Assembly: GCA_949949005.1 (NCBI GenBank) | Contig: CATLHM010000005.1 | Span: forward strand, 62,001-126,000 | Direction of reading: 5' to 3' | Length of the DNA stretch: 64,000 nucleotides | Source: an uncultured Lachnospiraceae bacterium | GTDB lineage: Bacteria > Bacillota > Clostridia > Lachnospirales > Lachnospiraceae | Part shown: piece by piece, positions 1-6,962 of the stretch | Layout: each line of letters begins with the position of its first letter | Numbering within the stretch: position 1 is the first letter of the stretch | Program-made: the position numbers and the translations under genes | Notes under the pieces: model-generated | The model's database searches: none | Seen by the model: only the letters and a program-made list of their open reading frames with translations | Told to the model about the DNA's origin: nothing

Positions 1-371
1 GCCTTGGCGTCGGTGGCCCAGAAATTGTAGTCATCCCACCAGCTCACCACCTTGCCGCCCACACAGATCGTCATAACCACTGTCATGACCAATGCGGTCA
101 ACGACGCCGGACTTGCCAGCTCCCGCCCTACAAAGCAAAGCAGCTCTTTTCTTTTTTCCCTGGACATTCTCAGCAAAAAGACTCCCCACAGCACAACCCA
201 CCCAGCCGCAATACCATCTGAAAGGGAGAGAGCACGAAAAAAAGAGAGCAGATAGAGCCCCAGGACAAGAAGCGAGCTCCCCACCGGAACCGCCTCCACA
301 AAGCGGATTCTGCATTTCCATGCGATACCCAATATAAGTAGTAAAAAAGCAACGATCTGCAAAATAAACAT
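1..371 (-). CDS. Integral membrane protein, N-terminal part (runs off left edge)
   Basis: The minus-strand frame opens at an ATG at 371 with a GGGAGAA ribosome site just upstream and stays open to the window edge, giving about 123 residues. The protein starts directly with a hydrophobic helix and shows three or four membrane segments (roughly residues 2-17, 33-50, 55-75 and 95-112), ending at the edge with WWDDYNFWATDAKA. That acidic/aromatic motif after several helices resembles large multi-spanning polymerase or glycosyltransferase-type membrane proteins, but this is only an impression. It lies downstream of hpf, separated from it by a terminator, so it is probably a separate unit. Function unknown. 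Confidence 0.7.
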   Translation of the reverse strand, partial: MFILQIVAFLLLILGIAWKCRIRFVEAVPVGSSLLVLGLYLLSFFRALSLSDGIAAGWVVLWGVFLLRMSREKRKELLCFVGRELASPASLTALVMTVVMTICVGGKVVSWWDDYNFWATDAK

Positions 372-374
372 AAA

Positions 375-437
375 TTCTCCCTACTCGCGCGCGATGAGCA
401 GATTACGCAACAAATTTCCTTATGCGCCCCTGCGCAT
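375..437 (-). repeat. Dispersed intergenic element, copy 1
   Basis: This stretch shares a layout with 25545-25626 and 29354-29424: a CTACTC-CGCGCG block followed about 35 bases later by an inverted GCGCCCCTGCGC-type block. Here the first arm is shorter and doubles as the ribosome site of the 1-371 gene. The family was identified by eye. Confidence 0.45.
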
Positions 438-440
438 ACC

Positions 441-467
441 AAAAAGATGTGCGGCTTGCCGCACATC
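441..467 (-). terminator. Intrinsic terminator downstream of hpf
   Basis: On the minus strand a perfect GATGTGCGGC/GCCGCACATC hairpin (446-467) is followed by five T residues (441-445). It sits about 60 bases past the hpf stop codon. Confidence 0.8.
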
Positions 468-525
468 CCTTCGGCTGTTTTGATTCAATAATCCCTCCTG
501 CCTGGCAGGATTTCGTCCTGATCTA

Positions 526-1053
526 TCAATATTCCGGCTCGATCAGTCCGTAAGTATTTCCCTTGCGCTTGTAAACCACGTTGATCTGCTCTGTCTCCGC
601 ATTGCAGAACACATAGAAATTATGTCCCAAAAGCTCCATCTGGATACAGGCGTCCTCGGGATACATGGGCTTAATGTCAAACTTCTTGCTGCGGATGATC
701 TTAACGTCCTCATCCTCCATATATTCCTTCTCGATAAACTCCTGCTTGAAAAAACCTGCCGACTGCTTCTGGTCAACCAGCTTATTTTTGTATTTCTTAA
801 GCTGTCTCTCTATAATCTCCTCCACCAGGTCGATTGACACATACATATCATTGCTGACCTGCTCAGAACGGATGATACTTCCCTTGACAGGAATGGTAAC
901 CTCGATCTTCTGTCTCTCTTTCTCCACGCTTAAGGTTACATGTACCTCCGTCTCCTCCGTAAAATACCTCTCAAGCTTTCCGATCTTGTCCTCCACGGCG
1001 CTGCGCAGTCCGGGGGTAACCTCAATATTCTTACCTGATATAATATATTTCAT
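526..1053 (-). CDS. hpf: Ribosome hibernation promoting factor, long form
   Basis: About 175 residues. The N-terminal half is the RaiA/YfiA fold (MKYIISGKNIEVTPGLR, then alternating strands and helices to about residue 100). A charged linker leads to the C-terminal dimerisation domain (IKPMYPEDACIQMELLGHNFYVF, NVVYKRKGNTYGLIEP). Long HPF dimerises 70S ribosomes into inactive 100S particles in stationary phase; that is family knowledge. I chose the ATG at 1053 because AAGAAAGG ends nine bases upstream; the ATGs at 1059 and 1062 sit too close to it. The gene is monocistronic, with a strong promoter at 1088-1117 and a terminator at 441-467. Confidence 0.95.
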   Translation of the reverse strand: MKYIISGKNIEVTPGLRSAVEDKIGKLERYFTEETEVHVTLSVEKERQKIEVTIPVKGSIIRSEQVSNDMYVSIDLVEEIIERQLKKYKNKLVDQKQSAGFFKQEFIEKEYMEDEDVKIIRSKKFDIKPMYPEDACIQMELLGHNFYVFCNAETEQINVVYKRKGNTYGLIEPEY

Positions 1054-1087
1054 ACTCATCATCCTTTCTTTGGATTATTGTGGAAAT

Positions 1088-1117
1088 ATTATACCACAGC
1101 TTGTATCCATTATGCAA
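1088..1117 (-). promoter_or_regulatory. Promoter of hpf
   Basis: TTGCAT (1112-1117) and TATAAT (1088-1093) are separated by 18 bases, with a TGG extension in front of the -10 box. This is a strong sigma-A type match 35 bases before the hpf start codon. Confidence 0.75.
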
Positions 1118-1253
1118 CAATTCCTGTTTTTCCTTTTTAAAACCTTAATTTTCGGACACTTTTCCACAAAAGAACTGAGCCTCCTGTTAACAAGATGATA
1201 GACCAAAACAACTTTCCCCGCATTTTTTATGGGATGCAGATAAGCCCCTTCCA

Positions 1254-3167
1254 TCACCCGGTATAATACTGCGCCTGGGCCTGCCAGAGCTCATGATACT
1301 TGCCATTCTCCTGGGCCAGCAATTCCTCATGGCTCCCCTGCTGAATCACCTGTCCCTTGTGAAATACCGTGATCTCATCGCAGAACTTGCAGGAGGAAAG
1401 GCGGTGGCTGATATAGATGGCGGTCTTATCCCCTACAATATCATTAAACTTGCTGTAAATCTCCGCCTCCGCCACCGGATCCAGAGCCGCCGTTGGCTCA
1501 TCCAGGATGATAAAGGGGGCGTCCCTATAGAGCGCTCTCGCAATGGCAATCTTCTGGGCCTCCCCGCCGGAGACCTCCACCCCGTCCTTCAAAAAATCCT
1601 TATAAAGCATGGTATCCAGACCCTGGGGCATGGCAAGAAGCCTCTCCCCAAAGCCTGCGTCAGTAAGGGCCCGCGCCGCCCTGTCCCTGTCGTAGCGCGC
1701 CGCTCCCGCCACATTTGCCCCAAGTGGCTGGGCGATCAACTGGAAATCCTGGAACACCACCGCAAACACGTCCATATAGTCCCGGTAATCATACTTGCGG
1801 ATATCAATGCCGTTTAACAAAATCTGCCCCTCCTGGGGATCATAGAGCCTGCACAGCAGCTTGATAAAGGTGGTCTTGCCGCTGCCGTTCTCCCCCACCA
1901 CCGCCATTTTCCGGCCGATCTTAAATTTCATGTTCACATGGCGAAGGGCCCATCTCTCCATCCCCGGATAGCGGAAGGACACGTCCACAAACTCCACCTC
2001 GTACTCCCTGTCGGCGCGCTTTTCCGTGGAAAGGCTTCCCTGGTACATGGCGTTTGGTATATCGAGAAACGCAAAGGACGGACGCAAAAAGGCGGTGTTG
2101 CTCTTCAGCGTACCCATGGTGCCAAGCAGGGTGGAAATATTCCGGGCAAGAGCCGTGACCGCCCCCACATACTGGGTGATGGAACCCACCCCAAAGGCTC
2201 CGGCCCAGGCCTTTAAGCAGACAAACACATAAACCACCCCTGTCATAACGGCGCTGATTGCCTCCCCCAGCGCCCGCCAGGCCCCCATGGGTCCCCTGGC
2301 AAAAGCAGCCAGTTCTCCCTTTGGCCCAAACGCGTTATTGGATTCCATGTAATGCCGGGCAATGATGTTCTGGTTATACATACGCAGGTCAGCCTTGGCA
2401 TGTATGCTGTACAGGGATGAAAAGGCGCAGAAAACCCGATTACCCAATTTCCCCTCCTCGGAAGAGCGGGTCCAATATTCTACAGCCTTATTGCCGCATA
2501 CCGGGGCAAGCCAGGTAGCCAGGATCAAAACCAGAAGAAGTGCAAAAAGAAATACCGGATGATTCAGAACCACGAACGTCCCGGCGCTCTCAGGAACAGG
2601 CAGGGTGAAAAGGCTCACTGTCAGGATTATGGCGCTGAGCGCGCCGATGAACCCCTCCACCAGATGGGCAAAGCAGGGAATCACCACCTTAAATCCCCAT
2701 CCTCCCCAGTTCCGGTTCTGCCTGACCTGGGAAAGCAGGTCGTGGCTTGTTGTGCTCTCCACATCGGCAAAATCCATGGACAGCATTTTGTCCGCATACA
2801 TATTCTCCAGCTCCATTTCACATTTACTGTTCATGTACTCCTTCAAACGCAGCAGCAAGCCAGTGAGAAGGGTCAGGGCTGCGGCGCTTGCCAGCGCGGC
2901 CATCACAAGAGACTCCAATACCTCCTGCCGCCTTGCCCCGGCAAGCTCATTGATCATCCTGGCTGAAAGGTAAATCGCCACATAAGGGGAAAGAGCGCTT
3001 ACCCCAGAGTGAAGCCCTGTGCTTAAAAAGATTCCGGGGCAGCGCTCCCGCACCTTACAGGCCACCCGGTAATGGGCCTTAAAAGCCTCTCGTAGCGTTA
3101 TTTTTTCAGCCCTCTCTTTTTCCATTTTATTACCTTCCTTTTCCATGCGATCAGAATTCTTCCCCAT
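1254..3167 (-). CDS. ABC exporter half-transporter (permease fused to ATPase), pair partner 2
   Basis: About 637 residues in the membrane-domain-then-ATPase order of type IV exporters. Hydrophobic segments fill residues 40-330. The ATPase carries Walker A GENGSGKTT (about 425-433), signature VSGGEAQK (about 532) and Walker B FIILDEPTAALDP, and an ISHR switch histidine. I chose the ATG at 3167, with GGAGGG seven bases upstream, rather than the longer frame to 3269, so it overlaps the preceding ABC gene by 17 bases. The overlap and matched domain order imply a heterodimer. Substrate is unknown; peptides, lipids or drugs are all possible. Note VSGGEAQK rather than the usual LSGGQ, a degenerate signature common in one half of heterodimers. 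Confidence 0.88.
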   Translation of the reverse strand: MGKNSDRMEKEGNKMEKERAEKITLREAFKAHYRVACKVRERCPGIFLSTGLHSGVSALSPYVAIYLSARMINELAGARRQEVLESLVMAALASAAALTLLTGLLLRLKEYMNSKCEMELENMYADKMLSMDFADVESTTSHDLLSQVRQNRNWGGWGFKVVIPCFAHLVEGFIGALSAIILTVSLFTLPVPESAGTFVVLNHPVFLFALLLVLILATWLAPVCGNKAVEYWTRSSEEGKLGNRVFCAFSSLYSIHAKADLRMYNQNIIARHYMESNNAFGPKGELAAFARGPMGAWRALGEAISAVMTGVVYVFVCLKAWAGAFGVGSITQYVGAVTALARNISTLLGTMGTLKSNTAFLRPSFAFLDIPNAMYQGSLSTEKRADREYEVEFVDVSFRYPGMERWALRHVNMKFKIGRKMAVVGENGSGKTTFIKLLCRLYDPQEGQILLNGIDIRKYDYRDYMDVFAVVFQDFQLIAQPLGANVAGAARYDRDRAARALTDAGFGERLLAMPQGLDTMLYKDFLKDGVEVSGGEAQKIAIARALYRDAPFIILDEPTAALDPVAEAEIYSKFNDIVGDKTAIYISHRLSSCKFCDEITVFHKGQVIQQGSHEELLAQENGKYHELWQAQAQYYTG

Positions 3168-4989
3168 CGAAATCCCTCCCTTCCCGGTAATAACGCGCCT
3201 GTATCTCGAAGAGCCTGGCATATCCGCCCTCCTGCCGAAGCAGTTCCTCATGAGTTCCCTCTTCTGCAATCCTGCCCTCCTTCAGATAAATGATACGGTC
3301 GCAAAAGCGGGTGGAGGCCAGACGATGGGAAATAAACACGGCCGACTTTCCAGCCGTCATCTCACTATATTTTCTGTAAATATCCTGCTCCGCAAGGGGG
3401 TCTAAGGCTGCCGTGGGTTCATCCAGGAACAGGAAGGTTCCGTCCTTATACAGGGCTCTTGCCAGCATCAGACGCTGCATCTGGCCCCCGGAGAGCTGTA
3501 CCCCGTCCTCATATACCAATTTACCCAGATGGGTATTGATTCCTTCCGAAAGCTCTCCAACCGACTCTGCCAGACCGGCTCTTTCAAGGCAGTCCTCAAC
3601 CCGCTCCTTCTCGATCCCTGATATGGACTGAGCCACCGTCTGGGCCACAGTAATGTCGAGGGAGGAATACTCCTGAAATACTGCGGAAAACATCCTGTAA
3701 TACTCCCTGCGGTTAAATCTTCTTATATCAATACCGTTAAGGGAAACGCATCCTTCATCCGGGTCATAAAGCCCGCACAAAAGCTTTACCAGCGTGGTCT
3801 TGCCTGCGCCGTTTAACCCCACCACCGCCAGCTTTTCTCCTGGATGAAGGGTTAGGCTCAAGTTTTTGACAATTTCCTTTTCTGTTCTGGGATAGCGAAA
3901 GGTCACGTTCTCCATTTTCAGCTCATAGCTCTCCGCCTCAGGTATACCGATACCTCCCTCAAAGCAAAAAGGCTCCGGAAGGTTTAAATATTCCTGGATA
4001 CAGGAAATGTCAAGGCTCTCCTTATACAGCGCCGTACATTCCCCAAGGATTCCGGTAATCCAGGAGGAAAACCCGGTAAATACCGAAAAATAAAGCAAAA
4101 AGCCGGAAGCCGAAAGTTCCCCGCCAAGCGCCAGACGGAGCAGATACCAGTAGGCAATGCCGTTTCTCAAAAATCCCAATACCGCATCCACCACACAGGC
4201 CCATACATAAACCCGCTCCCTGCGGCGCAGAAACCCTTCATACAAATTCCGCACACTCTCGTAAATGGAGCAAAGCCAGGGGGCCAGGCCGAAAATCCGA
4301 ATGTCCTTAGCCAGGGGCATGGATTCGGCTTTGCCCCAGATATACCGCATTTTCCGCTGGTATTCCCCTTCCTCCTCCCGGTGGCGGTATCCCCAGCCGC
4401 TGATCCTGTTGCTGACAAAAAAGCCTGCCGCCGCCGTAAACGCCACCACCAGAATCAGAAAAAGATTCGTATCCGCCAGCAGGAACAGGTAAACCCCAAA
4501 GCCTCCCAGATTCACCAGCAGGCCCGACAGTGTGGTCCAGATATGCTCCGATGCTTTCTGATTGGTGGAACAGGCCTCCATAGCCTTCTCCTGAAGCTTT
4601 AGTATCTCCGGGTCGTTACTGTTAGGATAGGAAGTGGTACAGGCCTTCTCATTGAGATCTATGAGGATTGCCGTGCGCACCTCGATCCGGCCAAAGAGCG
4701 TATTCTCTCTCACATACCCCAGAAGGCTGTTAAATACCACCAGCAGCAGCGAAAAAAACAGAATCGTCCCAAGAAGCTCCGGCAGAGGCGCCCTGCCCTC
4801 CACCTTTCCAAGAGCCATAGGCCCGATCAGAAGCTGTGTCAGATTCAGCGCCACGCTAAGCAGCGCATATACCAGTATCAGCCACAAAACACTTTTCACA
4901 TGCCGCCAGGCCATCCCGATCATAAAAACCAAATTCCGCCGGACGCCGTATATTACTTTTTTCTTTTCTCTCAAAGCTTTCACCCCCAA
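3151..4989 (-). CDS. ABC exporter half-transporter (permease fused to ATPase), pair partner 1
   Basis: About 612 residues, membrane domain then ATPase. Walker A is GLNGAGKTT (about 391-399), signature LSGGQMQR (about 500), Walker B FLFLDEPTAALDP, followed by an ISHRLAS switch. The longest frame begins at a TTG (4989); other candidates are GTG 4983 and TTG 4974, the latter with GGGGGTG six bases upstream, so the start is uncertain by a few codons. It begins just past the terminator at 5015-5049 that follows the kinase gene, so it has either its own promoter inside the kinase gene or depends on readthrough. It is co-transcribed with 1254-3167. The two ATPase sites are non-identical, which suggests one full transporter. 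Confidence 0.88.
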   Translation of the reverse strand: MGVKALREKKKVIYGVRRNLVFMIGMAWRHVKSVLWLILVYALLSVALNLTQLLIGPMALGKVEGRAPLPELLGTILFFSLLLVVFNSLLGYVRENTLFGRIEVRTAILIDLNEKACTTSYPNSNDPEILKLQEKAMEACSTNQKASEHIWTTLSGLLVNLGGFGVYLFLLADTNLFLILVVAFTAAAGFFVSNRISGWGYRHREEEGEYQRKMRYIWGKAESMPLAKDIRIFGLAPWLCSIYESVRNLYEGFLRRRERVYVWACVVDAVLGFLRNGIAYWYLLRLALGGELSASGFLLYFSVFTGFSSWITGILGECTALYKESLDISCIQEYLNLPEPFCFEGGIGIPEAESYELKMENVTFRYPRTEKEIVKNLSLTLHPGEKLAVVGLNGAGKTTLVKLLCGLYDPDEGCVSLNGIDIRRFNRREYYRMFSAVFQEYSSLDITVAQTVAQSISGIEKERVEDCLERAGLAESVGELSEGINTHLGKLVYEDGVQLSGGQMQRLMLARALYKDGTFLFLDEPTAALDPLAEQDIYRKYSEMTAGKSAVFISHRLASTRFCDRIIYLKEGRIAEEGTHEELLRQEGGYARLFEIQARYYREGRDFDGEEF

Positions 4990-5014
4990 CCATGTTCCAT
5001 GGCTTTATCTTAGC

Positions 5015-5049
5015 AAAAAAATTCACCCCTTAACCGTTTCTGGGGTGAA
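5015..5049 (-). terminator. Intrinsic terminator between kinase and ABC exporter genes
   Basis: On the minus strand TTCACCCC (5042-5049) pairs with GGGGTGAA (5022-5029) and is followed by seven T residues. It separates the two-component genes from the ABC pair, whose start is only about 25 bases further on. Confidence 0.8.
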
Positions 5050-5086
5050 TGGTCCCAATCCTGGGATGAACTGTTATGGCAGCCCT

Positions 5087-5770
5087 TCATTCTCCGGCCT
5101 GCCCGCCTCCCAACTGAGGGATTAAAATTTCTGTTGTGAATGCTCCGTCCTCGCTGGCCCGCTTTAAATAACCGTTCAGACGTTCAATAATGCCGTCGAT
5201 CCGCACCAATCCAAGGCCGTGGCCCTGGCCTTTGGTGCTGCGAAACCTCTTCCCCGCCCTGGGCAACTTTCCCGTGGCGGTAAAGTTGGTGAAGGAAATA
5301 TAGAGCTGGGAGCCTTTCATATCCATATACACCCGAATCATGCGCTTTTCCTCCGGCAGCGCCATGCTGGCCTCAATGGCATTGTCAAAAAGATTTCCGA
5401 TAATACAGCACAAATCCAGCTCCGACATGGTAAGCTTTACGGGAATATGGGCATCCGCCCGAACCCTGATTTTTCTCGACTTTGCCAGGGAAATCTTGCT
5501 GTTTAAAATGGCGTCCGCCATGGGGTTTCCCGTTTTCACCGCCGTGTCCACCGTATTCAGATCCACATCCAGCTCGTCCAGATAAGCCCGGATGCCCTCC
5601 ATATCGTCGTTTGCCGCCAGCGCCTTCATCATCTGGATATGGTTGCGGTAATCGTGCCGCCATCCCCGGATCTGCTGATACATGTTCTCCACCTCCTGAT
5701 AGTGGGTCTCGATCAGCTCCCTCTGGTAGGAGGCGATCTGTCTCTGCACCTTTCCGGATAGAATTCCCAT
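5087..5770 (-). CDS. GHKL sensor histidine kinase without sensor domain
   Basis: Only 227 residues. After a 25-residue helix comes the phosphoacceptor region WRHDYRNHIQMM (H about residue 39), then the N-box IIGNLFDNAIEA (about 140) and a glycine-rich GHGLGLVRI (about 198), the layout of AgrC/LytTR-partner kinases. There is no hydrophobic segment, so the usual multi-spanning sensor is absent and the protein should be cytoplasmic. The ATG at 5770 has GGAAGGGG upstream. It lies 35 bases after the LytTR regulator and is presumably its partner. Its input could come from another protein, for example the neighbouring ABC exporter; that is inference. Confidence 0.85.
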   Translation of the reverse strand: MGILSGKVQRQIASYQRELIETHYQEVENMYQQIRGWRHDYRNHIQMMKALAANDDMEGIRAYLDELDVDLNTVDTAVKTGNPMADAILNSKISLAKSRKIRVRADAHIPVKLTMSELDLCCIIGNLFDNAIEASMALPEEKRMIRVYMDMKGSQLYISFTNFTATGKLPRAGKRFRSTKGQGHGLGLVRIDGIIERLNGYLKRASEDGAFTTEILIPQLGGGQAGE

Positions 5771-5805
5771 AGCCCTTCCCCTTCCTGTCTGCCCACAGTA
5801 TTCCC

Positions 5806-6504
5806 TTACTTCATGTGAATGATCGCCTGGTTGACCTTCTCATACGCTCCCCTTGGCAGGGGAACCCTGCTGCCGTCGTTCAAATAAATGTCCTTCTTCG
5901 TCACCCGGCAGATACAGGCAAGACACACCACCGCGGAACGCCCCACCCGGCAAAACCTTTCATCCAGCATCTCCTCCAGCTCGCCCAAGGTCCTTCTCAC
6001 CGTGTAGTCCTCTCTGGCATGGATGGTGGCGTAGTTGCCCTGCATATCAATGTAGCGGATCTGGTAAAGAGGAATCCTGAGCATTTCTCCCCCGGTTTCC
6101 AGGTTCAACATACGCTCGTTTTGGGAGAGCTTTTCCGCCGCCCGATCAAGAACCGCAAACAGCTTCTCCTCCTTCACGGGCTTAAGCAGGTAGTGAAGCG
6201 CCTCCACCTCATACCCCTCCGCTATATAATCGGAATACCCTGTGACAAAGACGATCTGCACCCTGTCGTTCTCCCGGCGCAGCTTCTTAGCCATAGCCAC
6301 CCCGTCCATAGGCCCCATCTCGATATCCAGGAGGAGAATCTGGTAATCCCCCTCCTGGGCATAGCGAAACAGAAAGTTTTCCGCAGAGGAAAATTCCGAT
6401 ATTTCCAGACTGTGGCCCGCATTCTGCGCCCACCGCCTTACCAGGGCCTTTAGGTGCCCTCTGTCCGCCTCCACATCGTCACATATGGCAACGCCATATT
6501 TCAT
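5806..6504 (-). CDS. LytTR-family response regulator
   Basis: About 232 residues from the ATG at 6504, which follows a textbook GGAGGTG at six bases; the frame extends to 6630 but the extra residues are low-complexity and unsupported. The receiver domain begins MKYGVAICDD and carries the phosphoacceptor in LLLDIEMGPMDG (about residue 57); the switch lysine is in LLKPVKEEK. The C-terminal LytTR DNA-binding domain is visible from about residue 130 (IRYIDMQGNYATIHAREDY, RVGRSAVV). It is the first gene of a TCS-ABC cluster running to 1254, and is likely to control the exporter. Confidence 0.92.
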   Translation of the reverse strand: MKYGVAICDDVEADRGHLKALVRRWAQNAGHSLEISEFSSAENFLFRYAQEGDYQILLLDIEMGPMDGVAMAKKLRRENDRVQIVFVTGYSDYIAEGYEVEALHYLLKPVKEEKLFAVLDRAAEKLSQNERMLNLETGGEMLRIPLYQIRYIDMQGNYATIHAREDYTVRRTLGELEEMLDERFCRVGRSAVVCLACICRVTKKDIYLNDGSRVPLPRGAYEKVNQAIIHMK

Positions 6505-6685
6505 GGTTTCACCTCCGCATCCCCCAAAAGGAGCTGTTATTTCTCTCTGTCCGCCACAATTTTCGGACAATTTCCACATCGAGTCTTTTCGACCCATTTT
6601 TTCCTTTTTTTCCTTTTTATCACAATTCACAAAACATCCGTTCTTAATTCTGATTTAACTTTTGCCCGGACTTCCCGATTTCATC

Positions 6686-6755
6686 GGTGGATAATGTGGA
6701 TAACTTCGTGTATAACTGCCAAATACGGTTTCTACAGGCTTTCTTTTGTGGATAA
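6686..6755 (+). promoter_or_regulatory. Cluster of four DnaA-box-like 9-mers
   Basis: TGTGGATAA occurs exactly at 6695-6703 and 6747-6755, with the near matches GGTGGATAA at 6686-6694 and CGTGTATAA at 6707-6715. TGTGGATAA is the complement of the consensus DnaA box TTATCCACA. No dnaA, dnaN or other replication gene is in the window, so a titration or regulatory cluster is more likely than an origin. Confidence 0.5.
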
Positions 6756-6859
6756 CTTGGTGGCTGCTTTCCGCCCCGTCTCTCTTTTTTCGGATACCCG
6801 ACCCAAAAATTTGTGAAAAGTGTACAAGCCCTCTTTTGTCAATAGCTTTGTCCGCAAAA

Positions 6860-6889
6860 AATATAGTCAGACTATTTCACGGAGCCCAA
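6860..6889 (-). promoter_or_regulatory. Candidate promoter of LytTR/GHKL operon with palindrome
   Basis: TTGGGC (6884-6889) and TATATT (6860-6865) are 18 bases apart on the minus strand. A perfect 6-1-6 palindrome ATAGTC-A-GACTAT (6863-6875) overlaps the -10 box and could be an operator. The -35 match is weak. Confidence 0.35.
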
Positions 6890-6899
6890 TGGCTTTTGT

Positions 6900-6958
6900 C
6901 CTTTTATCCGCCTTTTTACCCACCCTTTTACCCGCTCTTTTCCCCGCCTTTTGACACA
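6900..6958. repeat. Imperfect 12-base pyrimidine-rich tandem repeat
   Basis: Five successive units of 11-12 bases share a CCTTTT core followed by CCC-rich bases (for example CCCTTTTACCCG). The unit length is a multiple of three but the translation is not protein-like. It lies just past the GH51 stop codon. Confidence 0.5.
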
Positions 6959-6962
6959 CCGC

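Larger units (their letters stand above)
6505..6962. other. 458-bp intergenic region
   Basis: No convincing gene. It holds a candidate promoter with a central palindrome (6860-6889), four DnaA-box-like 9-mers (6686-6755) and a run of 12-base pyrimidine-rich units (6900-6958). If the promoter is right, the response regulator has a leader of about 350 bases. Confidence 0.6.

Noticed and set aside
170-466. 98-aa minus-strand frame overlapping the left-edge gene
   Set aside because: Another frame with a good ribosome site and membrane-helix pattern covers the same bases.
6504-6630. N-terminal extension of the LytTR regulator to 6630
   Set aside because: The 42 extra residues are low-complexity with no ribosome site, while GGAGGTG precedes the ATG at 6504.
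6686-6755. Chromosomal origin
   Set aside because: DnaA-like boxes are present but there is no dnaA, dnaN or gyr gene and only four boxes, so oriC is not supported.
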